Source: Ceratotherium simum simum
Lineage: Eukaryota; Chordata; Mammalia; Perissodactyla; Rhinocerotidae
DNA: 64,000 bases
Direction of reading: 5' to 3'
Assembly (NCBI RefSeq): GCF_000283155.1
Contig: NW_004454207.1
Location: 9,574,455 to 9,638,454, forward strand
Below, piece by piece: positions 22,206-33,900 of the stretch; the stretch's first letter is position 1; each line of letters begins with the position of its first letter. A program made the translations under genes and the position numbers. The notes beneath the pieces are model-generated. The model was not told the origin of the DNA and did not search any database. It saw only the letters and a list, made by a program, of their open reading frames with translations.

Positions 22206-22545
22206 ATTTTTAAAATTAAAATTTAAGTTATATGTTTAAATTACTAAGTTCTTATATATCTAACATTGAAAGGTTTCTGGTATTTCTCAACATTGTCTCA
22301 AGTCTAGCTGATTTAATTTTTAAAACAATATTTTCATCAAGAAAGTCTTGTATTTTACATAAATGTAGTATATCCTCTGGCTTTCAATTTTGCCTCTACC
22401 TCATTTTTATGACCAATATATTTTTGTCTCTGATGTTTGACATTTTAATAATACTGGAAGGAGCAAGAGAGGCAATTGGAACGGAGGCTAGGATTATACT
22501 TCTCCAGAGGCTGATTGTGGCAGGGTCACCTATGGGAATACAGGC
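22206..22545. other. A+T-rich, nothing recognised
   Basis: Two overlapping antiparallel open frames (116 and 63 codons) run through this block, but neither resembles a known protein. The block lies between two L1 elements. Confidence 0.35.
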
Positions 22546-23470
22546 TTTTTTTTTTTTTGGTAATAATTTTCTTAAGATATAATTCACATACCATATAATT
22601 CACCCATTTAAAGTGTACAATTCAGAGGCTAGCCGTGTGGTGTAGTGGTTAAATTTGGCATGCTCCACTTTGGCAACCCGGGTTTGCAGGTTTGGATCCT
22701 GGTCGTGGACTTATACCACTCATCAGCTGTGCTGTGGTAGCGACCCACATACAAAATAGAGGAAGACCGGCATAGATGTTAGCTCAGGGCTAATCTTCCT
22801 CAAGCAAAAAGAGGAAGATTGGCAACAGATGTTAGCTCAGGGTGTCTCTTCCTCAGCAAAATAAATAAATAAATAAAATAAAGTATACAATTCAATGTTT
22901 TTTAGTAGATCCAGAGAGTTGTGCAACCATCACCATAATCAATTTTAGAACATTTTCATCACTCCAAATAAAATTCCTGTACTTTTAGCAGTCAACCTCC
23001 ATTTCCGCCAACTCTTCCAGCTGTATGCAACCATTCTATAGACTTGCCTATTCTGGATATGTCATATAAATGGAACCATACAATAAGTGTTCCTTTGTGA
23101 CTGGCTTCTTTCATTTAGCATAATGTTTTCAAGGTTTACTCACGTTGTAGCATGTATCAGTACTACGTTCCTTTTTATTGCTGAATAATATTCCATTGAA
23201 CGGATATACCACATTTTCTTTATGTGTTCATTGGTTCATGGACAAATGTATTGTTTGTACTTTTTGGCTATTATGAATAATGCTGCTATTAAAATTTGTG
23301 TATACATTTTTTGTGTAGAATGTAGGTAGTATTTTGATTACTAATTCAATCTCTTGTTATATGTCTGTTCAGGTTTTCTATTTATTTTTGAGTCATTTTT
23401 GGTAGTTTGTCTTTCTAGGAGTTTGTCTATTTTATCTAAGTTATCTAATTTATTGAAAACATGGGCTTTT
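22546..23470 (-). mobile_element. L1 3' part, interrupted by ERE
   Basis: The poly-A tail reads as a T-run at 22546-22558. Then come 'aagatataattcacatacca', 'gtgcaaccatcaccataatc', 'tctggatatgtcatataaat', 'gctgaataatattccattg' and 'ggctattatgaataatgctg', the reverse strand of an L1M-type 3' end. After about 23300 it jumps to a more 5' part of ORF2 ('tttctaggagtttgtc'), so an internal piece is missing. An ERE is inserted at 22626-22879. Confidence 0.85.
22626..22879 (+). mobile_element. ERE-type SINE, the only plus-strand copy
   Basis: Reads head to tail: 'ggctagccgtgtggtgtagt' (A-box region), the B box 'ggtttggatcc' at 22689-22699, two 'gttagctcaggg' blocks and an AATA-rich tail. Flanked by 'aaagtgtacaattca' (22610) and 'aaagtatacaattca' (22880), a 15-bp duplication of the host L1 with one mismatch. 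Confidence 0.95.
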
Positions 23471-24794
23471 GGAAAATATTTCGAGTATATAGGGGAGGGT
23501 AGGTGGATAGTGGAAGATTGTGTAGCAGCCCTGAGATCCCTCTTGTAATTCCCGAAGTCTTTAATAAAGTAACTGAACTCAAAAAATCTTGGGTGTGGAT
23601 TGCAATTTTTTTGTGAATATCAACAACAATAATAACCAAAAGCAGAAACAAAAACAAGAATAAAGTAGGGATTAAAGTAATTTTAGATTGAGTTGAATTA
23701 ATTAACATGAATGCCTTTGCCATGTATCCTGGGTTCAAGTAGCTTGTTCTGCTTGCTCAGTTGTTTGACTAAAATTTGTACTCAACCGTAGCCTATATAA
23801 AATGAAGTTGGGATGCCATAAATACCTTGGTATGATGTGAAAGAAGGGATTCAAAGGCTTAGAGAGATGAGAATGTTGGAGTGGATTCATCATGTGCAAC
23901 TGGCTTACCCAGCCCACAACTATGTCCACTGAGGGCGTAGAAGATATTCCCTTCACCATGGCAATAAAGAACAAATTGTTGTAGGTGAAAGCAGCATCCC
24001 TGAAAAGCACTGTATTGGTGGTTCTCTGTAGGCAGGGGATAAAGACAGAAATACAACCACTCAAATGGGGTGGTTGAGCCAGAGGCTGAGTAATATTAGC
24101 ACTCAGTCACTAGTCACTTATGGTGTGGCTACCATAAGTGACAAACCCAAATGCTTGTCAAAATAGCTTGACCCACAGGGATGTTGGCAGTGGCTAATTG
24201 ATTATGGTGTCTCTAGGACTGAAATAAATGACAACTCACTAAAATTTTTCCTGATCTGTATAATTTAGAATCTTTGTCTGGTGAACAGAGACTGAGTAAT
24301 AATGTTAGAGAGTATGGGATCCTCTTCCAATTGCCAGCTTTCAGTCAATCCACAGATCTAGGGTCCCTTGAACATCCTAGTTGGATTGGTCCATTTGAAT
24401 CCAGCTTGAGCTGTGGTTGGTGGATGAAGATAGTTAAGAGAAAACATCCTCTTAATCCAGTGCTGGCAACTCCAGCACAGGAATAGGCAGAAGAAAGGAA
24501 CTTGTGGGCCAAAGGCTACCTCAGGTTCATTAAGACATGTCAATCCCACTGGACCATAGGCAGCTCATAAGAGCCTGCCAAATGGGGTGTTAAATCTGCT
24601 CAGATGGGTGAAACTTGTCTCTAAAATACCTCCTGATTATAATGGTAGTCGCTTGGTATATCTGCAGTTTTCCCTGGTTGTTTTGATTGATCTAACACAA
24701 TCTGTAAACTAACAGTAGGGACAGTTTTAAGTTGGTCACTTTTTGAAGGCTTATCTGTTTCAGTCTTGTGGTTTCAAGACCCTTTCAATGAGTG
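23471..24794. other. 1.3 kb unassigned, possibly retrovirus-derived
   Basis: No gene is supported. 'gtctttaataaagtaactga' near 23560 looks like an LTR polyadenylation signal, and a 109-codon minus frame lies at 23735-24064, but I see no reverse transcriptase, protease or gag motif and no paired LTR. An old ERV interior is possible but unproven. Confidence 0.3.
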
Positions 24795-24865
24795 CACTTC
24801 AACATTTAACACAGTAATTTGTACATAGCAGATGGTCAATAAATGCTTGTTCGTTTATTATTTAA
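24795..24865 (+). mobile_element. L2 3' end fragment
   Basis: 'taatttgtacatagcagatg' and 'gtcaataaatgcttgttcg' give the sense-strand L2 terminus. Short but characteristic. Confidence 0.6.
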
Positions 24866-24919
24866 GACAGGACTATGTTTAAATCTCAGACAACCAAGAA
24901 CTTGTCCCAGTTTCAAAGT

Positions 24920-25520
24920 AATATATATTTTTTCTTATTATAAAAAGAATTCATTATTATTGTTGAAAATCTGGGAAGTAAAAGGAAACCTAAAGAAAAA
25001 AATAATAACTAATATGACACACTCAGAGATAATTACTATTGAGTTTTTGGTATATATTTCATTTTAATCTTTGCTACCTGCCTCCCCCAAACACAAACCC
25101 AAACAGATAATCCTGTGTTTTTAGGTCTGTTTCCATGATTTCCGACAACAGGGACCAGGTTCCATGAAATAATAGTCCATCACATGGATATATTCTAATT
25201 TTTTTAATGTGTTATTCTATTGTTGAATGGATAGACATTTGTCCTGATTTTTTAAAAATTATAAGTAAACATTTTTGGGTATAAGTCTTGTCTACATTTT
25301 TAATCTTCTATGTAGGATAAAACTCTAGAAGTAGAATTACCTGGTCAAAGGATATAAATATATTTAAGAACTTGATGAATATTGCAACATCATTTTTCAG
25401 AAAATCTGTACCAATTTACACTCTCAGCATTATAGTATTTCATTAACTGTTCCTTCATTGGTAATTAGTGTCTTCTTTTTTCTTTTAATTCTTTGCTAGT
25501 TGGATAGATAAAAATGGAAA
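24920..25520 (-). mobile_element. Old L1 3' region
   Basis: Reverse strand: 'ttcttattataaaaagaatt', 'cactcagagataattactat', then 'ttttgggtataagtcttgtc', 'ctagaagtagaattacctgg' and 'ccaatttacactctcagca'. This is the order of an ancient L1 3' UTR and the ORF2 end. Heavily diverged. Confidence 0.6.
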
Positions 25521-25523
25521 CAT

Positions 25524-26068
25524 TGTATCAGCTACCTATTGTTGCATAACAAACCACCCCAAAGCTTAGTAAATCAAAACAATGATTTACTATTTCTCAT
25601 GATTCTATGGTCTGGCAATCTGGGGCTAGGTGGTTCTTCTCCTGGTCTTGGATCATTTATGCATCTGCAGTCCTTTGACAGCTTGACGGGGGCTGAAGGG
25701 GTTAAAATGGCCTCACTCAAATGTCTGGAAGTTACCTCTATCTGTTGGCTGAGTCACCTTTATTCTCCTCGTCATGGTCTCCCACCCTGAAATATGTTAG
25801 ACCGAGCTTCTTCACAGTCTCAGTGTTCCAATGCATTGGCATGATTGAAAAATGAGAGGCCTCATAAGGCCTAAGCTCCAGCACTAGCAGAAAGTAATTT
25901 CTACCACATTCTATTGGTCAAAGCAAATCACAAGCCTATCCCAGCTTCAAGGGATAGGGAAATAGATTGTGTTTCTTCATGAAAGGAGTATCAAAGTCAC
26001 ATTGCGACGGGGCATGGACCCAGAGAAGTGTGATTCATTGGGAGCCATTATTATTACTCTCTACCACA
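25524..26068 (-). mobile_element. MaLR (MLT1-type) LTR
   Basis: Starts TGTATCAGCTACC and ends CTACCACA. Contains 'gttgcataacaaaccacccc', 'atttctcatgattctatggt', 'ccacattctattggtcaaag' and 'caagggatagggaaatagat', the reverse strand of an MLT1-type LTR. About 545 bp, near full length. No internal region adjoins it. Confidence 0.75.
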
Positions 26069-26194
26069 CTTATTATTTAATTTGATTATTTTTAATTAGG
26101 AATGAGGTTATTTTCTAGCCATTTGCATTTCTTCTTTTGTAGATTGTCCTTTGGTCATTTTTATATCATGTCTTAGGGTTATCTTACAATTTTT

Positions 26195-26441
26195 TTTACT
26201 TTTTTCTTGTGAGGAAGATCAGCCCTGAGCTAACATCTGATGCCAATCCTCCTCTTTTTTGCTGAGGAAGATTGGCCCTGGGCTAACATCCATGCCTATC
26301 TTCTTCTACTTTATATGGGACACTGCCACAGTGTGGCTTGACAAGCGGTGCATCGGTGCATGCCCGGGATCCGAACCTGCAAACCCCGGGCTGCCGAAGC
26401 AGAGAGCGCTCACTTAGCCGCTGTGCCACCGGGCCGACCCC
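26195..26441 (-). mobile_element. ERE-type SINE
   Basis: T-rich left end (A-tail), 'gctgaggaagattggccctg', 'ctttatatgggacactgcc', B-box region 'gggatccgaacctgc', ending 'gggccgacccc'. Duplications 'atcttacaattttt' (26181) and 'atcttaccaattttt' (26442). Inserted in an old L1. Confidence 0.94.
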
Positions 26442-27192
26442 ATCTTACCAATTTTTAAGAACTCATTATATATTATGGATATTAATTTTAGTCTATCATA
26501 TTTATTGCCAATATTTTTCTCAACTTGATTTACATTTTATGTTGTGTATATCTTTTTCTTTGTCATTTTAAAAATTACTTTTAAACTTAAAAAACCTTTC
26601 TTCACTCAAAAATGAGATACTTATTCTTCTAGCTTTTATGTGGTTTGACTATTTATGTTTAATTTTTTAATCTATTAAGGTTTATTTTGGTGCATGATAT
26701 GGTGATAGTTTAATATGATTTTCTTATATAGCTGTCAATTTCTACTCCACACCCCTTATGGAAAAATCCATCCTTTCCCAACTCATTTGTAATACCTACT
26801 TGATCCTATGGTACATAAATATGCATTCCAGAGTTTTGTTCTTGTATTGTTTCTTCTGTTTTATTGCTCTCTCTATGAATCTTTTACTGGTTTCTCATTA
26901 TTTCAATTATTTGAGATTTATAAATAGCTTTAATATCTAGCAGAGCAAGCCCACTCTCACTTCTCTTCAAAAGTTTTCTTGGTTATTTTTTGCCTGTTTA
27001 TTCTTCCAGATGAACTTTAGAAACATAATGTCAAAATAAAATCAATCCTCAGGAAATTATGATTGAGAATACACTAGCCCCTCATTTGGGAAGAATGGAC
27101 ATCTTTACAAGATTAAGTCTGCCCAACCAGGAACATGGTATCCAAGTCTTCTTTCATTTCTCTTAATAAAAGAATCTTTTATACATATAAAA

Positions 27193-27206
27193 ATATATAT
27201 ATATAT
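27193..27206. repeat. (TA)7 short microsatellite
   Basis: Seven TA units inside the old L1. Minor feature. Confidence 0.8.
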
Positions 27207-27760
27207 GGAGTATCCAAACATTTCTTATTATAAGTTACTTTTAAGGTATTTTTTTAGGCTGTGCTATTGCGTTTTCATTATATTTCTAGCTACTTATTAC
27301 CTCAACTATTGATTTCTTGATAATTACCCTGCATCCAGCCACTGTTTTGAATGTGCTTATTAATACTAATAGTTTTCCTATTGATTCTCTTGCCTTAACT
27401 AGGCATGCAATCTTAGTGTCTGCAAATAATAAAAATTCTTTCTTCTGCCTGTCAATAGTCATACTTCATTTTTTTGTTTAATGTCTTACTGTATTGGCCA
27501 GAAATTCCAGAACAATATTAGGTAAAACTTGTCTGGTTTTGCAAGATATAGCAAAGACGTTTTGTAACCAAATACTCCCTCCAATGTTTCAGATTTTATG
27601 CTGTAATATGTAATACGTATGCAATATGTAATGTGATCTGTTTTGCTTTTCCCAAGGCCAATCCTGCTGTTTATGTCATTTTACTAACTTTTTAAAATTA
27701 TTCCTCTTTGTATATGGTGAAGAATATTCACAAATTCTCTGTGAAAAAGCCCCACAGTCA

Positions 27761-28119
27761 CATGAAAAGAATTATTAAATATTTGCTTGTTTTTCTCTTC
27801 TTTCTTTTTCCTTTCACGTCTCTATTTCTTGTTTGTCAAAACTTCTCATGTTTGTGATATTCCCTGGGTCTTTTCTGAATTTTCCATGTGTTCGTTTAAC
27901 TATGGAATGTGGAAATGGACCCCATCTTTTGGGAAGGGGTTAATCTTGTGACTAATTGGAAGGATTAGTTCACAGTTCTTACTAGTTATAATTCCAGTGT
28001 TTTGCTTACTTTCTAGTGTGCACTGCTCAGCCTTCTGTTTGTTATGGAAATCAGGTCTTTATCTGACATAAAATCACATCTGGTTCAACTGCCATTTACT
28101 TCCCAATGGCAAACAGGCT
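27761..28119. other. No recognised gene or repeat
   Basis: About 360 bp between the L1 and the L2 locus. A/T-rich, with no named element. Confidence 0.4.
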
Positions 28120-28500
28120 CATTACCAAAAAGCCTTCCCTAGACCTACCATCCCTCTTTCACCCCGCTTCTCTATTTCTCTGTACAGCAAAACTTCCCAA
28201 AGGTTAGTTTATAACCTTTGTCTCCACTTTTTCAGTTCACATTCTCTCTTTAACCCATTTGTCTGGGTTAAGTCTTTAGTCTCCACTATGCTACTGGAAC
28301 TGTTTTTATCAAGTACCCCTTCGCCTCTACATTGCTGAACCCAATCGTCAATTCTCAGTTCTCATCCTACTCAGCAGCATTGGAAACTGTGGTAATTCTC
28401 TCCTCAATTGCTTCAAGGGCACCACACTTTCTTTTGGATTTTGTCTACCTCCCTGGCTGCTCCCTCTCAGTCTCATTTGCATTCTCCTCCACTTCCTGAC
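28120..28500 (+). mobile_element. L2 LINE, 5'-ward part of a long nested copy
   Basis: Sense L2 words: 'ctactggaactgtttttatc', 'caattctcagttctcatcc' and 'accacactttcttttgg', then 'ctccctctcagtctcatttg'. It is cut by an L1 at 28502 and resumes at 29880. Confidence 0.65.
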
Positions 28501-28501
28501 T

Positions 28502-29862
28502 TTTTAAAAAAATCATAATAAAATATACACAACATAAAATTTACCATTTTAACCATTTTTACATGTACAATTCAATGGCATTAAGTACATTCACAGTTGT
28601 TGTGCAACTGTCACCACTATCAATTTCCAGAACATTTTCATCATCTCAAACAGAAATTCTGTACTCATTAAATATTTGTTCTTCATTCCTGCCTCCCTCC
28701 AGCCCCTGGTAACCTCTATTCTACTTTCTGTCTCTATGAATTTGCCTATTCTAGGTACTTCATATAAGAGGAATCATACAATATTTGCCCTTTTGTGTCA
28801 GGCTTCTTTCACTTAGCACAATTTTTTCAAGGTTCATCCACATTGTAGCATGTATCAGAATTTCATTCCTTTTTACGGTCAGATAATATTCCACCATAAT
28901 ACATATATCACATTTTGTTTATCCATTCATCAGCTGATGGACATTTGCATCTGAGTCGTTCCGACTTTTTGGCTATTATAAATAATGCTGCTATGAGTAT
29001 TGGTGTACAAGTATCTATTTGAGTCTCTGCTTTCAATTCATTTCCCTAATGACTAATGATGTTGAGCATCTTTTCATGTGTTTATTGGCTATTTGTATAT
29101 CTTATTTGGAGAAATATCTGTTAAAGTCCTTTGCCTATATTTGAATTGGGTTGTTTGTTTTTTGGTTATTGAGTTGTGGGAGTTCTTTATTTTTTCTGGA
29201 TATTAATCTCCTATCAGATATATGATTTGCAAATATTTTTTCCATTCTGTGGGTTGTCTTTTCACTCTTTTGATAGTGTCCTTTGATGCACAAAATTTTT
29301 AATTTTGATGAAGTCCAGTTTATTTATTTTTTCTTTTGTTGCTTGTGCTTTTGGTGTCATATCCGAGAAATCATTGCCAAATCCAAAGTCATGAAGATTT
29401 CCCCCTGTGTTTTCTCCTAAGAATTTTTTTTTTTGTAAGGAAGATCAGCCCTGAGCTAACATCCATGCTAATCCTCCTCTTTTTGCTGAGGAAGACCGGC
29501 TCTGAGCTAACATCGATTGCCAATACTCCTCCTTTTTTTTCCCCAAAGCCCCAGTAGATAGTTGTATGTCATAGCTGCACATCATTCTAGTTGCTGTATG
29601 TGGGATGCGGCCTCAGCATGGCCGGAGAAGCAGTGCATTGGTGCGCGCCCGGGATCCGAACCCCTGGCCGCCAGTAGTGGAGCACGTGCACTTAACCGCT
29701 AAGCCACGGGGGCTGGCCCCTCTTCTAAGAATTTTATAGTTTTACCTCTTAAGTTTAAGTCTTTGATCCATTTTGAGTTAATTTTTGTATATGGTGTAAG
29801 GTAAGTATCCAACTTCATTCTTTTACATGTGAATATCCAGTTTTCCCAGTGTTTTTTTGACT
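28502..29862 (-). mobile_element. L1M-type LINE, 5'-truncated, with ERE inside
   Basis: Reverse strand from the 3' end ('aaatatacacaacataaaat') through 'ccagaacattttcatcatct', 'cttctttcacttagcaca' and 'ttgagcatcttttcatgtgt' to 'ggtgtcatatccgagaaatc'. The minus frame at 29699-29890 reads [15 protein letters not shown], a recognisable ORF2 segment. It interrupts an L2 and is itself interrupted by an ERE at 29428. ORF2 is broken. Confidence 0.9.
29428..29720 (-). mobile_element. ERE-type SINE, long subtype
   Basis: T-rich tail end, 'aagatcagccctgagctaac', the middle block 'agtagatagttgtatgtcat' and 'gctgtatgtgggatgcggcc', B-box region 'gggatccgaacccctgg', ending 'ggggctggcccc'. Duplications 'tctcctaagaatttt' (29413) and 'tcttctaagaatttt' (29721). 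The middle block marks a subtype distinct from the 14.8 kb copy. Confidence 0.95.
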
Positions 29863-29879
29863 TTTTAAATATTACAGCA

Positions 29880-30580
29880 TGCTTCAGCACATTCTTTGGT
29901 CCACTGCTCCAAAGAGATGACCTCCCTCTGTGATCTCATCCAGTCTTATGGCTTTAAAAGCATCTATATACTGATATTTCCTGGATTGTATCCTCAGCCT
30001 AGATCTCTCCCCTTGAATTCCAGATTCATACATCCAAGTTGCTATGTATTTTCTCCCCTAAAACTCCAGACTCATCTATGAATGCTACACTTCAAATTTG
30101 GGCATTAAAACACTTAACGTGTTCAAAAACTAACTTATGACCTTCTTCTTCTTCCCAAATCTGCTCCTCCTCTAGTCTTTCTTATTCTAGAAAGACTACC
30201 ACAATTCCCCCAGTTGCTTAGATCAAAAACTAAGATGCAATCCTTTACTTCCCTCTTTCTTTCACATCCCACATACAATCCATCAGCAAATCCTGCAGGC
30301 TCTACTTTCCAAATATAATCTAAACCCAACCACTTCTCACTCCTCTGCTATGACCTTCCTAGTTCAAGCCCCCATCCTCTCTTGCCAGGATTCTGCAGGA
30401 ACCTCATAATGGTGTTCCTGCATCCACTCTTACAATCCTGTAGTTGATTCTTCACACATCAGCTAGAATGGCTTTTTAAAACTGTAAATCAGATCACATT
30501 ATTTCTTTGCTCAAAACTCCCCAGTGGCTTCCTATCATAGTCAGAATAGAAAACAAATCCTTGCTATGGACCAAAGGCCC
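29880..30580 (+). mobile_element. L2 LINE, continued
   Basis: Resumes after the L1: 'tgatctcatccagtcttatg', 'ctagatctctccccttgaat', 'acatacaatccatcagcaaa', 'gtaaatcagatcacattatt' and 'ccccagtggcttcctatca', ending at 'ccaaaggccc'. An MLT1 LTR is inserted there. Confidence 0.8.
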
Positions 30581-31068
30581 TGGTTCCAGTTACTATTGCT
30601 GCATAGTAAATCACTTCAAAAATTAGTGGCCTAAAACAATAACCAATTTGGGCAGGTGTTGTCTGATTTGTTCTTCTGCCTCATCATGGAGTCAACTGAG
30701 GTCACTCGGGGGACTCAGCAAGTGGATGGGCTGATCCGGAGGGTCCAAGACAGATTCATTCACACATCTGGCTCCTTGGTGGGGAGATTGGAAGGCTGGG
30801 CTCAGCTGGGACTCTTGACTGGAATCCCTATGTGTGGCTTCTCCAGCATGACAGTCTCAGGATAGTTGAAGCGGGTACCCAAGAGACCAAGTGGAAGCTG
30901 TATGGTCTTTTTACGACCTCACCTCAGAAGACATCTAGTGTCACTTCCATGGTACTCTATTGATTGCAGCGCTCAAAGCCCACCAGATCCAAGAGGAGGG
31001 AACTTAGACACCACTTCTCAATGAGAGGAGTGTCAAAGAATTTGTGGCCATTTTAAACAACTGCCACA
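30581..31068 (-). mobile_element. MaLR (MLT1-type) LTR in L2
   Basis: Reverse strand: 'actattgctgcatagtaaat', 'agtggcctaaaacaataac', 'tctttttacgacctcacctc', 'gaggagtgtcaaagaatttg' and 'acaactgccaca'. The L2 word 'ggccct' stops at the left edge and resumes at the right, so the insertion point is clear. Confidence 0.75.
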
Positions 31069-31560
31069 GCCCTGCAGGACCTAGCTCCTATGATGTCTCT
31101 GACCTCATCTGCAGCTCCTCTCTGCCTTGTTCACTCTGCCTGAGTTACACTGGAACACCCCAAACTCTCTCATGGCTCAAAGCCTTTGCTCTTGCTGTTC
31201 TCTCTGACTTGAATGCTTTTCCTTCAAATCTTTGCATAGCTTACTCTTTCACTTCATTGTAGTCTCTGCTCAAACGGTCCCTTCTTATGGAGCCTTCCCT
31301 GACCACCTTGTCTGAAATAGCATCCTTCTCTCAATGATGACCTCCTTACCCTCTGTTATTTTCTTTACAGACACACCCAACCCTGTATTATATTTATTTA
31401 TTTTTTTGTCCATCAGTGTGTCATTCACCAGCATATAGGCTCTATGAGGACAAGGACTTGAACTGACATGTTCACTTGTGCCTCTAGTACCTTCAACAGA
31501 GACTGACACACCAAGTCTCTCCATCATACCTGTTAAATGAGTAATTGAATTCACTTGCAT
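31069..31560 (+). mobile_element. L2 LINE, 3' part
   Basis: Continues L2: 'gatgtctctgacctcatctg', 'aaagcctttgctcttgctgt', 'gagccttccctgaccacctt' and 'ttttctttacagacac', then 'taggctctatgaggacaagg' and 'gttaaatgagtaattgaatt'. It reaches the L2 3' terminus and completes a copy about 1.6 kb long without its insertions. Confidence 0.8.
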
Positions 31561-32990
31561 GTTTTCCATTTTCTCCTATAATTCTTCTTTCTTAGTTCAC
31601 TGAGGAGACAATGCATTTCCAGCTCCTTGTCTTTGGGGGAAGTTTTCTACCACTGGCGGCTCTTTATTAACTGGCAGGCATTTGATTTTGAAAGACTTTT
31701 GATGCATCCATTAAACTTTTGGTCAAATACCAGGTTTGAGCAGCAGAGTCTATTTTTCTGGTCTTTGATTTGTTTTTCAGTTTGTGCTTTTATTTTATTT
31801 TGTTTGTGCTTCTTTATTAAGCCCAGGCTAGATAATAGCTTCGTGGTTTCTATGTGCCAAAGTAAAAATCTGAAAATGATTTAAAAATTTTCCACTAGAA
31901 ATATATTTACAAAAATAAAACCTTACGGAAATTGCTTACATAAAACTATGTTAGTCTTAGTTAAGTTGCCTTAGGCCCCGTTATAGCATGTGTTTTCTCT
32001 TACCTGAAAAATCCTAGGAAAGAATGTATATATTTACATCTTACTTCATTCCATAAAAGGAGTTGAGGCAGAGTATACTCACAATCAGAGAAAATTAGTA
32101 AATTGGGGCAAGGCAAAAAAAAAGTTCCAAAAAATGAAGTAAATATTTGCCCCCATAGAAATATGCCAGTGATTACATTGAAATGTGAAAAAAGAGAAGT
32201 TTGCAACAGGAATTTTTTTGGAATTGTAAAACTGGCATTTGGCTGTTTTAATCACAGGAGAAGGACAATGATAGAAATGAATCTATTTGTGCTCTTACAG
32301 ATTAGACCATGATTGGAGTAGACTGATTTTTTAAAAAAATGCTTGAGAAATATTGGGCCTTTCAATGGATTTTCAGGTATTTTTATTTATTTTATGTACA
32401 TCAATTGATAATATTTTATTAGCTTTCTGAGAATTAGTATTCTGAATATTCTGGGTGTTACCTCTGGATCCAATATTATTTTATTGTTTTGTACCAACAC
32501 TTGCAATTCTGTTGTATGAGTCTTTATTGAGTGCTTGCTTTGTGCCTAATTTTTGGCTATTGCTCTTTGGATTGAGGCAACATAGAAATCAAAAGAAAAT
32601 TCAATGAACAAACCATAACATCAGGAGTGTTTGTAATGCATTCCGTCAAGCCACCATTTGCTGGATGCTTACTGTGTGAGTCATGAACTCAAGTGCACCT
32701 AAAGACCAAACAGATAAATTAGCGAAGCATGGCGGGTATATGGAAAAATCAATTGCCAGAAATGTAATCAAGCTTTCTTTGTTTTTACTGAAACACAGTA
32801 TAAAGAGATAACATAATAAACACAGATATACTAATGGAGATCATATTTTACCATATACATGGGGAAATGCACATTGAAAATAGACATAGTTAATTATTAT
32901 TTTCTTTCATGTTTCATTACTCTTTTGATTTGGAACTGGAAAACAGATGCCTTAACTTCTGTGAAAACATGAAGCATCAGGTCCTATATT
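31561..32990. other. 1.4 kb A+T-rich, nothing recognised
   Basis: No named repeat or coding signal. It ends where the hAT transposase fossil begins. Confidence 0.4.
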
Positions 32991-33886
32991 TCACATTGTG
33001 AGGTGCAGGGTAGAATTCAGCCCTGAATCTTCTAACCGATTTTGATATTTAATTGAGTTCAGTTTCAAAACAGAAAAAAGCTCTTCATAAATTGATAGTT
33101 CATTTGGAACATGGATAGGATCGTTGCACAGTGTTTTTATATTTAGGATAAATAAATGTCATTATTTCACTATTGCACCACAGTTCAATAACTTCTGTTT
33201 GGAGCTCCCCATTCACACTATCAATGCTGGTTGAGGAAGATGAACTGAACAATGCTAGCTTATTTTCGTAAAGTTTCAGATCAAGAAAACATATTTGGAA
33301 TTTGGGATTCAATTTCACACTTTTGGGAATGTAAATCTGGCCAAGGGTTTCACTTCTTTTAATAAAGGAAAGTAGGTGAGATTATTCTCTGACAAATGAA
33401 ACTTCTAAAGATCCATCTTTTCGTGATTAATAAACAAAATTTGCTCCGTTTGCTAATGCTCTTGGTGAGAAATATTCAAAATATTTAGAAGGGTCATAAT
33501 GTCAAATCTTTGATCTAATTTTTGCTGCTAAGTTGAGATGGGCATTTTTCCTTGGGTAACATGAACGAGAGGATGTCATCATTTAAAAAAATCGTTCAAT
33601 ACCCATTCATGACTGAAAAAAAAACTTTCAGCAAACTAGGAAACTATTGAAGCAATACAGATCTTTTTGTCCTGCAGTTCCCTAATATTATTTACATAAG
33701 TCGGGTGACATCATTACATATTAACGATGTATCATGCATCCTGCTGCCCATGATTCTTTCAGATGTTGTAACTGTGCTTTGCTGATGACAATCACAAATG
33801 CAAGTCTTACTCAAAGTATGCAGGAAAATGTGAATAAGCCATTTTCTGGTCATGTTGAATTCACTACCCAGAATTTTATAGCACAA
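32991..33886 (-). pseudogene. hAT-Charlie transposase fossil
   Basis: The minus strand encodes pieces of the C-terminal half of an hAT (Charlie group) transposase. One frame (33100-33318) carries YENKLALFSS, then IDSVNGELQTEVIELWCNSE, the stretch that precedes the hAT dimerisation domain. After a +1 shift, the next frame (about 33118-32991) carries EELFSVLKLNSIKYQ and RLEDSGLN, matching the hATC motif, and ends at TGA. Further 5' (33320-33886) frames are broken by stops and matches are weak. The product would have bound element ends and cut DNA in the nucleus; this copy is dead. A domesticated hAT gene is unlikely given the frameshift and stops. Confidence 0.7.
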
Positions 33887-33900
33887 AGGTAGAACAGTAT

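Larger units (their letters stand above)
26080..27760 (-). mobile_element. Old L1 ORF2 segment, interrupted by ERE
   Basis: Long reverse-strand L1 stretch: 'agaactcattatatattatg', 'atctattaaggtttattttg', 'tccatcctttcccaactca', 'ttccagatgaactttag', 'ggaagaatggacatcttta' and 'tctgcaaataataaaaa'. The order matches ORF2 read backwards. Many stops. An ERE is inserted at 26195-26441. Confidence 0.8.

Noticed and set aside
22626..22879. Possible tRNA gene (A and B box present)
   Set aside because: The boxes belong to the tRNA-derived head of an ERE SINE; the cloverleaf is not preserved and a SINE body and tail follow.
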